Below are positions 9,260 to 18,623 of a stretch of DNA of 64,000 bases, piece by piece. The stretch's first letter is position 1. Each line of letters opens with the position of its first letter. The translations under genes were made by a program, and so were the position numbers. Source of the DNA: Anaerovibrio sp. RM50 (GTDB lineage: Bacteria; Bacillota; Negativicutes; Selenomonadales; Selenomonadaceae); the NCBI RefSeq assembly GCF_000622005.1, contig NZ_JHWV01000005.1:276860-340859 (forward strand), in the 5' to 3' direction. The notes below the pieces were generated by a model. It searched no databases and was not told the origin of the DNA. It was given only the letters and a program-made list of their open reading frames with translations.

Positions 9260-10420
9260 ATGGGTAAAAAAATTAAAGTAATGACTGTGTTTGGTACCCG
9301 CCCAGAAGCAATAAAAATGGCTCCTGTAGTATTGGAGCTGGCCAAACATCCTGAGGAGATCAAGCCGGTGGTGGCTGTTACTGCCCAGCATCGGGATATG
9401 CTGGACCAGGTTTTGAATCTTTTCCATATTACGCCGGATTACGATCTGGATATTATGGCTGCCGGACAGACCTTGTTCGATATTACTTCCAGGGCTATGA
9501 TGGGCCTGGATAAGGTGCTGCAGAAGGAAGACCCTGATATTGTGCTGGTACATGGTGATACCACCACTACTTTTGCGGGGGCTCTTGCTGCATATTATCA
9601 TCAGACTGCCGTAGGTCATGTGGAGGCTGGTCTGAGAACTCACAACAAGTATTCGCCGTTCCCTGAGGAAATGAACCGCAAGCTCACCGGCTCTATTGCT
9701 GATTTGCATTTTGCGCCTACCAATACCTCCGAGAACAATCTTTTGGCTGAGTCCATCAATAAGGAGGGTATCTTTGTTACCGGAAATACCGTTATTGATG
9801 CTCTTCATAAAACCGTCCGTGAGGATTTTGTTTTTGAGAACAAAACTCTCCAGAATATCGATTACAAGAATAAGCGTATTGTATTGGTTACCACCCACCG
9901 CCGTGAAAATCTGGGTGAGCCAATGCGCAATGTATATAAGGCTCTGCGTCAGCTTATTGAGGAATTTGATGACGTGGAGATTGTATTCCCTGTACACAAG
10001 AACCCTAAGGTTCGTGAGGTGGTAAAGGAAGAGCTGGGTGGACACGACAAGGTTTATCTCATTGACCCTCTGGACTACGAGCCATTTGCCAATCTCATGC
10101 ACAGAGCCTACATGATTCTTACTGACTCCGGCGGAGTTCAGGAGGAGGCCCCTGCATTGGGCAAGCCGGTTCTGGTGCTCCGTGATACCACAGAGCGTCC
10201 TGAGGCTGTGGAGGCCGGCACCGTTAAGCTCATCGGCACTGATGAGAAGGTGGTATATGAGGAAGCCAAAAAGCTGCTGACTGACAAAAGTGAGTACAAC
10301 AGCATGGCTGAGGCCTGCAATCCTTATGGTGACGGACAGGCATCCCGCCGCATTGTGGAGGCAATTCTCCATAAGTACGGGAAGGGACATGCAAAGCCGG
10401 ACCGCTTCGTGGCCAAATAA
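9260..10420 (+). CDS. wecB: UDP-N-acetylglucosamine 2-epimerase, non-hydrolysing
   Basis: Converts UDP-GlcNAc to UDP-ManNAc. About 386 residues, GT-B fold, with TVFGTRPEAIKMAPV at the N terminus, LVHGDTTTT, VEAGLRT and the C-terminal SDSGG-like motif DSGGVQEEAPALGKP followed by RDTTERPEA. The ATG at 9260 is preceded by a GGAAGGGG ribosome site, so an in-frame ATG at 9242 is rejected. It pairs with tagO upstream, and a terminator follows. Confidence 0.95.
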   Translation: MGKKIKVMTVFGTRPEAIKMAPVVLELAKHPEEIKPVVAVTAQHRDMLDQVLNLFHITPDYDLDIMAAGQTLFDITSRAMMGLDKVLQKEDPDIVLVHGDTTTTFAGALAAYYHQTAVGHVEAGLRTHNKYSPFPEEMNRKLTGSIADLHFAPTNTSENNLLAESINKEGIFVTGNTVIDALHKTVREDFVFENKTLQNIDYKNKRIVLVTTHRRENLGEPMRNVYKALRQLIEEFDDVEIVFPVHKNPKVREVVKEELGGHDKVYLIDPLDYEPFANLMHRAYMILTDSGGVQEEAPALGKPVLVLRDTTERPEAVEAGTVKLIGTDEKVVYEEAKKLLTDKSEYNSMAEACNPYGDGQASRRIVEAILHKYGKGHAKPDRFVAK

Positions 10421-10437
10421 TTTCATAGTAATTGTTA

Positions 10438-10466
10438 AGAGACTGCTTTCGGGTGGTCTCTTTTTT
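10438..10466 (+). terminator. Rho-independent terminator after wecB
   Basis: AGAGAC / GTCTCT stem with a UUCG-containing loop and a run of six T. Confidence 0.88.
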
Positions 10467-10539
10467 GTATCAAAAATATCATAAACAGAAATTATGAAAA
10501 TATTAGCATGAAATTATTTTCATAAATTTTGCAGAATTG

Positions 10540-10568
10540 TTTCACAATTACAAAATATTTGCTATAAT
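10540..10568 (+). promoter_or_regulatory. Promoter for atpZ
   Basis: -10 TATAAT at 10563-10568; a weak -35 (TTTCAC) lies 17 bases upstream in an AT-rich stretch. Confidence 0.6.
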
Positions 10569-10619
10569 TGGGCTTGTGGCTATCGTTACTGTTGTTGGAG
10601 AAAAAGGCAGGTGAGGCAC

Positions 10620-10862
10620 ATGAAGCCGAATGATGAACAGAAGGAGCAGGAGTCCGGCGGACTGTCCCAGGCCCTGAAGGCTTTTGGTGTCCTTGGAGGC
10701 GTAGGCATTTTCTTTGCGGTGGTTATTGGGATTTGCATCTTCATAGGTGCCATGGCAGATGAATTTCTGGGCCTTGAATACGGTGGAAAGCTTACGGGGA
10801 TAATACTTGGATTTCCCATTGCCTTTTATCTGACATATAAACAGCTCAAAGGCATTATTTGA
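10620..10862 (+). CDS. atpZ: AtpZ/AtpI family small membrane protein
   Basis: About 80 residues with a polar N terminus and two transmembrane helices (about residues 23-47 and 55-77); it matches the AtpZ/AtpI family found in front of ATP synthase operons, where it is linked to Mg2+/Ca2+ handling or c-ring assembly. Start is uncertain: ATG at 10620 has AGGTGAGG close upstream, while an in-frame GTG at 10611 has GGAG about ten bases upstream. A separate promoter and a 228-base gap divide it from atpI. Confidence 0.78.
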   Translation: MKPNDEQKEQESGGLSQALKAFGVLGGVGIFFAVVIGICIFIGAMADEFLGLEYGGKLTGIILGFPIAFYLTYKQLKGII

Positions 10863-10922
10863 GCCCTGTTCATCGGATTTTCTTTATGAAAAATAGATGA
10901 ATAGGAAAACTAATTATGCTAT

Positions 10923-10950
10923 AACACGCTTTTTACATTTATTGCGTGTT
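10923..10950 (+). other. Hairpin in the atpZ-atpI gap
   Basis: AACACGC / GCGTGTT, 7-bp stem, 14-base loop, no U-run after it. It may cap the atpZ transcript; the rest of the 228-base gap holds the atp promoter. Confidence 0.35.
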
Positions 10951-10990
10951 GAAACCCTCTATTTGGTAGATTTTGCTTGTGGCAAAATCT

Positions 10991-11010
10991 GAACAATTGG
11001 GTTATAATTA
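10991..11010 (+). promoter_or_regulatory. Promoter of the ATP synthase operon (shared 20-base motif)
   Basis: A 20-base block ending in a perfect TATAAT (11003-11008). The same block, 19 of 20 identical, precedes tRNA-Thr at 53700, and a looser copy lies on the - strand at 57491-57510. The -35 region (TGGCAA) is weak. The expected transcript starts near 11015, leaving a leader of about 75 bases before atpI. Confidence 0.7.
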
Positions 11011-11090
11011 TTCTGTATCGGAATGTTTCCGATGCAGAATAATTCAATATTCAACGAAGACGGGTAAATAAAACTTGTCGGAGGAGGAAT

Positions 11091-11468
11091 ATGCGGGAAG
11101 TTATATTGGCCAACATCATTAAGATGTTGAAGATACTGGGAGTGTTGACTGCCATGATGGTGGTTTCCCTTCTGGTATATCAGCAGATGGTCTTGCTTTG
11201 TGGACTGGCAGCCGGTTATTTCATGGGCTTTGCCTGGTATGGCATCATGCTGGGAAGACTGTGGCGCAGTGCAGATATGACTGTGGCCCAGGCGAAAAGC
11301 ACCATGGCCATAGGACTTATTTTACGGTTGGTGCTGCTATTGGTGGTATTTGGTATGGCCATCCAGATTTCGGTGGAACAGTTTGTGGCTGTTGTCACAG
11401 GCTTCGCCATTGTTTATGTTCTGGGGATGGTTTTGCTGATACAGAACAACTACAGCAGATATCTGTAG
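11091..11468 (+). CDS. atpI: ATP synthase subunit I
   Basis: 125-residue protein with four predicted transmembrane helices (about residues 12-30, 34-52, 72-92, 96-115), the ATP-synt_I pattern: an assembly factor for the c-ring. The ATG follows GGAGGAGG. It is the first gene of the operon proper, 63 bases before atpB. Confidence 0.85.
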   Translation: MREVILANIIKMLKILGVLTAMMVVSLLVYQQMVLLCGLAAGYFMGFAWYGIMLGRLWRSADMTVAQAKSTMAIGLILRLVLLLVVFGMAIQISVEQFVAVVTGFAIVYVLGMVLLIQNNYSRYL

Positions 11469-11531
11469 GTCAATATAAATTCTCATGTTGTGTCCGGCAT
11501 GGTTCGGATACAGTAGAAGGGGGTATAGGTT

Positions 11532-12200
11532 ATGCATGAAATCGGTGTTCGCGAAACAGTGCAGTTTGCCGGCCTGACCTTCAATTGGGAGACACTGGTG
11601 ATGACCTGGATAAGTATGGCTATTGTTTTGTTTATAGCTATACTTGCCACCAGGAACCTCAAAATGGTACCAACTGGTGCCCAGAACATTGTTGAGGGAC
11701 TCATCGTGTGGCTTAGGGAACAGACGCTTACCAGTCTTGGGCCAAAGGGAGAATTCCTTTGTCCATTGATTGTAACATTGTTCCTTTTCCTGATTGTAGC
11801 CAATTGGCTTGGTTTGGTGCCTACTATGGCATCGCCGACAAATGATCTGAACACCACCTTGGGCCTGGCGCTCTTCATTATCGTTATGGTACATACTTTG
11901 GGTGTGTACATGAAGGGAATGCATTATATTAAGCATTTCTTCCAGCCGTTCCCAATTTTTGTTATCATCAACGTTATTGAGGAAATAGCCAAGCCAATCA
12001 CACTGGCCTTCCGTCTATTTGGTAACATTCTGGCAGGTGAGATTCTCATCATTATTTTGCTTATGCTGGCTAAATGGGCAATTCTCCCATCTGTAGCATG
12101 GCTGGCCTTCAGTTTGTTTATCGGCGGAGTACAGGCATTTATCTTCACCAGCCTTTCCCTGGCTTATTTGGCCAATGCAGTAAAGGACAGTGAGGAGTAA
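11532..12200 (+). CDS. atpB: F1Fo ATP synthase subunit a
   Basis: Forms the proton half-channels next to the c-ring. 222 residues, five to six helices. The essential Arg of helix 4 lies in AFRLFGNILAGEIL, and the helix-5 region follows as FSLFIGGVQAFIF. Normal length for short Firmicute-type a subunits. AGAAGGGGG ribosome site upstream. Confidence 0.95.
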   Translation: MHEIGVRETVQFAGLTFNWETLVMTWISMAIVLFIAILATRNLKMVPTGAQNIVEGLIVWLREQTLTSLGPKGEFLCPLIVTLFLFLIVANWLGLVPTMASPTNDLNTTLGLALFIIVMVHTLGVYMKGMHYIKHFFQPFPIFVIINVIEEIAKPITLAFRLFGNILAGEILIIILLMLAKWAILPSVAWLAFSLFIGGVQAFIFTSLSLAYLANAVKDSEE

Positions 12201-12272
12201 GAACGTTTTCTCGATATTTTTATCACGACGAAAACAGAAAAAATCGTTATTTATTTTAAGGAGGATTATCTA

Positions 12273-12524
12273 ATGGAACATTCAGTTATGGTAGCGGCAG
12301 CTATGATCGGTGTAGGTATTATTATGGGTTTGGCAGCAGTTGGTGCAGCTTTGGGCGATGCACTGGTAACCAGTAAGTTTATTGAGGGCTTGACCCGTCA
12401 GCCAGAGGCAAAGAATGCACTCTTTACTAACACCCTGATTTCCGTAGGTCTGATTGAGGCAATGTGTATTATCGCAACCGTTATTGCCCTGATTATTCTC
12501 TACGCTAATCCGCTCATCAAGTAA
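12273..12524 (+). CDS. atpE: F1Fo ATP synthase subunit c
   Basis: 83-residue hairpin of two transmembrane helices with the polar loop TRQPEA. The ion-binding carboxylate is Glu62 (GLIEAM). Helix 1 carries Asp29 (GAALGDA) exactly 33 residues before Glu62, the spacing of Gln32 and Glu65 in the Propionigenium modestum Na+ ring. The Ser/Thr that follow Glu65 in Na+ rings are Ala and Met here. I infer H+ coupling with an additional carboxylate. AAGGAGG ribosome site; the 72-base gap upstream can form a weak hairpin. Confidence 0.96.
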   Translation: MEHSVMVAAAMIGVGIIMGLAAVGAALGDALVTSKFIEGLTRQPEAKNALFTNTLISVGLIEAMCIIATVIALIILYANPLIK

Positions 12525-12567
12525 TTAACGCTACCGATGAGGCTATTAAGTAGAGGGGGCAATAGAA

Positions 12568-13071
12568 TTGATTGATATTAACGCAACATTAATTGCGCAG
12601 ATGCTGAACTTCTTGGTTCTTGTTGTTCTTCTCCGTATTTTTGCGTATAAGCCTATTGTTAAGATGCTGAAAGAGCGTGAGGAAAGAATCGCCGGCAGCA
12701 TTAAAAAAGCTGACGACGATGCCGCAGCTGCCGAAGCTACCCTGAAACAGTATCAGGACCAGCTGGCAGGTGCCCGGATAAAGGCTCAGGAGATTATCGA
12801 CAAGGCAGAAAAGCGCACCCGTGAAGATCATGAGGCCAGCATGCAGACAACAAAAGCTGAAATCGATCAGATGAAGCATGCTGCCCAGCAGGAAATTCAG
12901 AGGGAACGCGCTCTGGCAGTTGAAAAACTCAAGGGACAGGTTGCTGCACTTTCCATTGCCGCAGCTGAGAAAATCGTTTCCAAGAATATTGATGCTGCTG
13001 AGAATGAAGCACTTATCAAGGAGTTTATCGACCAGCTCGATAAGGACAAGATTGGTGATTTGCCATGTTAA
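12568..13071 (+). CDS. atpF: F1Fo ATP synthase subunit b
   Basis: Peripheral-stalk subunit: one N-terminal membrane helix (about residues 5-25) and a long charged coiled coil to residue 167. The TTG start follows AGAGGGGG by eight bases. It overlaps atpH by 7 bases. Confidence 0.94.
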   Translation: MIDINATLIAQMLNFLVLVVLLRIFAYKPIVKMLKEREERIAGSIKKADDDAAAAEATLKQYQDQLAGARIKAQEIIDKAEKRTREDHEASMQTTKAEIDQMKHAAQQEIQRERALAVEKLKGQVAALSIAAAEKIVSKNIDAAENEALIKEFIDQLDKDKIGDLPC

Positions 13072-13607
13072 ATATACAGCTTGCCCGTAAATACGGGGTT
13101 GCAATCTTTGAGATTGCCAAAGAGGAAAACCAGCTTGAGAAGTACGGCAAGGAGCTTACCCAGGTGAGCCATGACCTGTTTTCCCAGGCTGATCTTAAGG
13201 GCTTCCTGACCAACCCGCAGGTACAGCCTCAAGCCAAGAAAGACCTTATTTCCAAGCTTTTGAAGGGTGAGGTTTCTGACTTGATGTTTAAGTTTTTGCT
13301 GCTTCTGGTGGACAAGCGGCGTATTGTTCTGCTGGAGGCCATTAACGAGTGCTATCAGGAAATGTCCAACAAAGCACAGGGCATTGTAATCGCTGATGTA
13401 ACCAGTGCATTTGATTTGAAGTCAGAACTCAAGGCAAGTCTTGGCAGCAAATTGGAAGAGGTGACCGGCAAAAAGGTACAGCTTCGCATGCACCAGGATA
13501 AGGGTATCATTGGCGGCGTAGTTGTAAAAATCGGTGACAGACGCATCGACGGCAGTGTGACCGGCCGTTTGCAGGCACTGAAGGCTGAATTGATGGCAAG
13601 TAATTGA
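13065..13607 (+). CDS. atpH: F1Fo ATP synthase subunit delta
   Basis: 180 residues, the usual OSCP/delta length: helical N-terminal domain starting LARKYGVAIFEIAKE and the conserved C-terminal GGVVVKIGDRRIDGSV motif. Starts inside the end of atpF, so translation is coupled. Links the b stalk to the alpha3beta3 head. Confidence 0.95.
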   Translation: MLNIQLARKYGVAIFEIAKEENQLEKYGKELTQVSHDLFSQADLKGFLTNPQVQPQAKKDLISKLLKGEVSDLMFKFLLLLVDKRRIVLLEAINECYQEMSNKAQGIVIADVTSAFDLKSELKASLGSKLEEVTGKKVQLRMHQDKGIIGGVVVKIGDRRIDGSVTGRLQALKAELMASN

Positions 13608-13629
13608 GAAAATGGGGTGACAGCGAAGT

Positions 13630-15147
13630 ATGAAAATGAATCCGGAAGAAATAACAGCCATTATCAAGGATCAAATCAAGAACTACAATGTTGATTTGAA
13701 TGTTGATGATGTAGGCACTGTTATCGAAATCGGTGATGGTATCGCCCACGTTCATGGCCTCAGCAAGGCTATGGCCGGTGAGCTGCTGGATTTCGGTAAC
13801 GATATATATGGTCTTGTTCTTAATCTGGAGCAGGACAACGTTGGTGCAGTTATTCTTGGTGGCGATACTGCCATCAAGGAAGGCGATATGGTAAAACGTA
13901 CCGGCACCATCATGCAGGTTCCTGTAGGCGAAGCCATGGTTGGCCGTGTAGTTGATGCACTGGGCCGCCCTGTGGATGGCAAGGGACCTATCAACACAAC
14001 AGAATATCGTCCGGTAGAGTATAAGGCTCCTGGTATCGCTGACAGAAAGTCAGTACATGAGCCACTCCAGACCGGTTTAAAGGCTATTGATGCCCTGGTA
14101 CCTATCGGCCGTGGCCAGCGTGAGCTGATTATCGGTGACCGTGGTACTGGTAAGACCGCTATTGCCGTAGATACTATTCTGAACCAGAAGGGACAGAACT
14201 GTACTTGCGTATATGTGGCAATTGGTCAGAAGGCATCCACCGTTGCCCGCGTAGTTAAGACATTGGAAGATGCCGGTGCCATGGAGTACACCATCGTAGT
14301 TGTTGCTACAGCATCTGACAGTGCTCCACTTCAGTATCTGGCTCCTTATGCCGGCGTTGCTATGGCTGAGTACTTCATGTACAAGGGCGGTCACTGCCTC
14401 TGCGTATATGATGACCTTACCAAGCATGCGGCTGCATATCGTGCCATGTCACTGCTGCTCCGCCGTCCACCAGGACGTGAGGCATATCCGGGTGATGTAT
14501 TCTACTTACATTCCCGTCTGTTGGAGCGTGCTGCCAAGCTCTCCGATAATTTAGGTGCCGGTTCCATTACCGCCCTGCCTATTATCGAGACTCTGGCAGG
14601 TGACGTTTCTGCATATATTCCTACCAACGTAATCTCCATCACCGATGGTCAGATTATGCTGGAGACTGATGCGTTCTATTCTGGTATCCGTCCTGCCATC
14701 AGCGTAGGTCTGTCCGTATCCCGTGTAGGTGGTAGTGCTCAGATTAAGGCTATGAAGCAGGTTGCCGGTACCATGCGTTTGGATCTGGCTCAGTATCGTG
14801 AGTTGGCTGCATTCGCACAGTTCGCTTCCGATTTGGATAAGGCCACCAAGGCTCAGTTGGACCGCGGTGCCCGTATGGTTGAGACTTTGAAGCAGGCCCA
14901 GTATTCCCCACTGGCTGTTGAGGAACAGGTTGTTGTAATCTTCTCCGCAGTTCGTGGCTTCCTGACTGATATTCCGGTGGACAAGGTTGTTACCTTCCAG
15001 AGTGACCTCCTGAAGTTCATGCACAACGAGCATGAGGCTGTTCTCCAGAAGGTTGCAGATCAGAAAAAGCTGGATGATGCTTTAGAGGCTGAGATTTCCA
15101 AGGCTATTGAGGAATTTAAGGAAACTGTAACCTACAAAATGGCATAA
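13630..15147 (+). CDS. atpA: F1Fo ATP synthase subunit alpha
   Basis: 505 residues, full length. Non-catalytic nucleotide site with P-loop [10 protein letters not shown], the [14 protein letters not shown] barrel segment, and the [19 protein letters not shown] region with the conserved Arg that reaches the catalytic site. Part of the atpI-C operon; 22 bases after atpH. Confidence 0.98.
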   Translation: MKMNPEEITAIIKDQIKNYNVDLNVDDVGTVIEIGDGIAHVHGLSKAMAGELLDFGNDIYGLVLNLEQDNVGAVILGGDTAIKEGDMVKRTGTIMQVPVGEAMVGRVVDALGRPVDGKGPINTTEYRPVEYKAPGIADRKSVHEPLQTGLKAIDALVPIGRGQRELIIGDRGTGKTAIAVDTILNQKGQNCTCVYVAIGQKASTVARVVKTLEDAGAMEYTIVVVATASDSAPLQYLAPYAGVAMAEYFMYKGGHCLCVYDDLTKHAAAYRAMSLLLRRPPGREAYPGDVFYLHSRLLERAAKLSDNLGAGSITALPIIETLAGDVSAYIPTNVISITDGQIMLETDAFYSGIRPAISVGLSVSRVGGSAQIKAMKQVAGTMRLDLAQYRELAAFAQFASDLDKATKAQLDRGARMVETLKQAQYSPLAVEEQVVVIFSAVRGFLTDIPVDKVVTFQSDLLKFMHNEHEAVLQKVADQKKLDDALEAEISKAIEEFKETVTYKMA

Positions 15148-15166
15148 GGCAGCGAGGTGATTTTAT

Positions 15167-16027
15167 TTGGCTAGTTTACAGGACATACGCCGTCGTATCA
15201 AGAGCGTAAAGAGTATACAGCAAATCACAAATGCCATGAACATGGTAGCAACCTCCCGCCTTCGTCAGGCCAAAGAGGCTGCTGTTGCCAATAAGCCTTA
15301 TGCAGATAAAATGGCCCAGGTCGTATCTGATGTTGCCAAGAATGTGACTGATTTCAGTCATCCCCTTCTGGAGGTTTATCCGGGGGGAAAACGCCTTATA
15401 CTGGTAATGACTTCTGATAAGGGACTTGCCGGAGCATATTCCAGCAATGCCATCAAGGAAGCCGTTTCCCAGGTGGTGGATAAGGGCAATACCCAGCTTA
15501 TAACTGTGGGCCGTAAAGCAAGAGATTATTTTTCCAACCGTGGCTATGATGTTTGCAGCGAATACATCGGTGTCAGCGAACGCCCTAAGTTCGATAACGC
15601 CAAAGACATAGCTGAAAATATCATTGAACGTTTCAAGTCCGGTGAAATTGAAGAGGTGTATATGGTTTATACCAGATTCATTTCTGCAATTAACTGTGTT
15701 CCTGAAACTGTCAAGCTGCTTCCTTTTGGCAATCTTGCCACAGAGGAGGGCGAAGAGAAAAAGATTCGTTCAGAATACATCTATGAGCCTAATGCAGCAG
15801 AGGTACTGGGGTATCTTCTGCCACAGTATCTCGTTACCACCATTTATGCGGCGCTCCTACAGGCATCTGCCAGTGAGCTCAGTTCCCGCATGAATGCCAT
15901 GAGTAACGCTACGGATAATGCTCAGGAGCTTATCGCAAAACTTGATTTGCACTATAATAAAGTTCGTCAGGCCGGCATAACCCGCGAGATCACAGAGATC
16001 GTGGGCGGTGCTGAGGCACTTAAATAA
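15167..16027 (+). CDS. atpG: F1Fo ATP synthase subunit gamma
   Basis: 286 residues; central rotor shaft. Conserved N-terminal helix (ASLQDIRRRIKSVKSIQQIT) and C-terminal helix (NKVRQAGITREITEIVGGAEAL). Starts with TTG, supported by GCGAGGTGA upstream and by the conserved N terminus. Confidence 0.97.
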   Translation: MASLQDIRRRIKSVKSIQQITNAMNMVATSRLRQAKEAAVANKPYADKMAQVVSDVAKNVTDFSHPLLEVYPGGKRLILVMTSDKGLAGAYSSNAIKEAVSQVVDKGNTQLITVGRKARDYFSNRGYDVCSEYIGVSERPKFDNAKDIAENIIERFKSGEIEEVYMVYTRFISAINCVPETVKLLPFGNLATEEGEEKKIRSEYIYEPNAAEVLGYLLPQYLVTTIYAALLQASASELSSRMNAMSNATDNAQELIAKLDLHYNKVRQAGITREITEIVGGAEALK

Positions 16028-17452
<1,425 letters not shown>

Positions 17453-17455
17453 TCC

Positions 17456-17884
17456 ATGGCTACAATAAAGCTAGAGATTGTATCTCCGGATAAGATCGTT
17501 TATTCTGCTGATATTGATATGCTCATTGTCCGTTCCACTGACGGTGAGCTGGGTATTCTCCCTCATCATGCCCCATTGGTAACCGGCCTTGTGCCTCATG
17601 CCATGCGGGTAAAGATGGAAGGTACCGAGAAGCTGGTGGCTGTTGGCGGTGGCTTTATGGAGGTTCAGCCGGAAAAAATTTCCGTACTGGCTTCCGTTGC
17701 CGAGCTTCCTGAGGACATCGATGCAGACCGTGCACGTAAGTCCATGGAACGTGCCAAGCAGCGCATTGAGGCCTATAAGGCTGGCGGCGAGGCCCGTGGG
17801 GATATTAATCTTCTCCGCGCCGAGGCTTCCCTGCAGCGGGCATTGGCCCGTCTTAAGGCTCTTGGAACCAAGGGTGATATTTAA
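17456..17884 (+). CDS. atpC: F1Fo ATP synthase subunit epsilon
   Basis: 142 residues with the N-terminal beta-sandwich (TIKLEIVSPDKIVYSADIDM, GELGILPHHAPLVTGL) and a two-helix C-terminal domain that can inhibit the motor. Last gene of the operon, followed by a strong terminator. Confidence 0.95.
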   Translation: MATIKLEIVSPDKIVYSADIDMLIVRSTDGELGILPHHAPLVTGLVPHAMRVKMEGTEKLVAVGGGFMEVQPEKISVLASVAELPEDIDADRARKSMERAKQRIEAYKAGGEARGDINLLRAEASLQRALARLKALGTKGDI

Positions 17885-17901
17885 TAACCAACAAAATTAT
17901 G

Positions 17902-17928
17902 AGACTGGTCTACGGGCCAGTCTTTTTA
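17902..17928 (+). terminator. Terminator of the ATP synthase operon
   Basis: AGACTGG / CCAGTCT stem with a run of T (TCTTTTTATTT). Confidence 0.9.
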
Positions 17929-17962
17929 TTTGCAAAAATAGCCAGATAGGTCTGACTTTATT

Positions 17963-17994
17963 GCAAAAAAAACCAGCTTCGCGAGGAAGCTGGC
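17963..17994 (-). terminator. Terminator of the small membrane protein gene
   Basis: CCAGCTTC / GAAGCTGG 8-bp stem with a GCGAG loop. Read on the - strand it is followed by eight T, so it ends the gene at 18028-18366. Confidence 0.88.
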
Positions 17995-18027
17995 CCAAAA
18001 ATCCAATTATAATTTTTTACTTTGGTT

Positions 18028-18366
18028 TTATGCAAAATACTGCATGTATACGCTGAGACCCAAGAGACCGATGGAAGCAAAGAGGGTACCCATGCTTACG
18101 CCCACCAGAATTCTGTGAACCTTGTCGGTGAAGTTGCCGTGACGGTTAATGTAAACCACCAGCATACCAATCATAAGGCAGGTATACATAGCCACACCGA
18201 TCTGGTCCAGAGCCTGCCAACCCAAAGCCATAACGAACATGGTAAGGGCAATCATAATGAGAAGCAATAAATCCTTGGAAGCCTTTGGCTTCATGTTGGC
18301 CTTGCTGTTTGTTCCCTCAACGGCGGGGGAAATGTTCTTCTGAATTTTCTTATATTGAGTAGACAT
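18028..18366 (-). CDS. Small membrane protein, unknown
   Basis: About 112 residues, not recognised. A basic, soluble N terminus (MSTQYKKIQK) is followed by three predicted transmembrane helices (about residues 34-53, 56-74, 88-110), with polar linkers such as NRHGNFTDKVHR. The frame is open further upstream, but a TATAAT on the - strand (18401-18406) would overlap that extension, and AAGGAG (18382-18387) serves the ATG at 18366 with a long 14-base spacing. It stands alone between convergent and divergent neighbours with its own terminator. Function unknown. Confidence 0.72.
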   Translation of the reverse strand: MSTQYKKIQKNISPAVEGTNSKANMKPKASKDLLLLIMIALTMFVMALGWQALDQIGVAMYTCLMIGMLVVYINRHGNFTDKVHRILVGVSMGTLFASIGLLGLSVYMQYFA

Positions 18367-18400
18367 TAATAAACCACCATTCTCCTTTTTATTCATATAC

Positions 18401-18406
18401 ATTATA
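18401..18406 (-). promoter_or_regulatory. -10 element of the small membrane protein gene
   Basis: TATAAT on the - strand; the -35 region is poor (TGATAT at 18424-18429). Its position fixes the start of the downstream gene at 18366. Confidence 0.5.
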
Positions 18407-18518
18407 GTACGAACAATGAGATTATATCATAATTAAACCTTTGAAAAAAGCCAGTAAACAAAATATTACATTATATAGGGCAAAATTGAAGGATAATTGT
18501 AACTTTTAGGCCGGAAAA

Positions 18519-18548
18519 TTTGCAGAGAAAAATCACTAATGTTAAAAT
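18519..18548 (+). promoter_or_regulatory. Possible promoter of the AcoR-like regulator
   Basis: TTTGCA (18519-18524), 18-base spacer, TAAAAT (18543-18548), 76 bases before the start codon. No sigma-54 type -24/-12 element was seen. Confidence 0.45.
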
Positions 18549-18623
18549 AGGTGTATATGTATAGTTTTAGAATTATTTTGCTTTTGAAATACAGAATATG
18601 ATAAAGGGGAGAGTGAAGGTTTT

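Noticed and set aside
12273..12524. Na+-dependent ATP synthase
   Set aside because: The Ser/Thr/Tyr ligands that follow the essential Glu in Na+ c rings are Ala, Met and Ile here.
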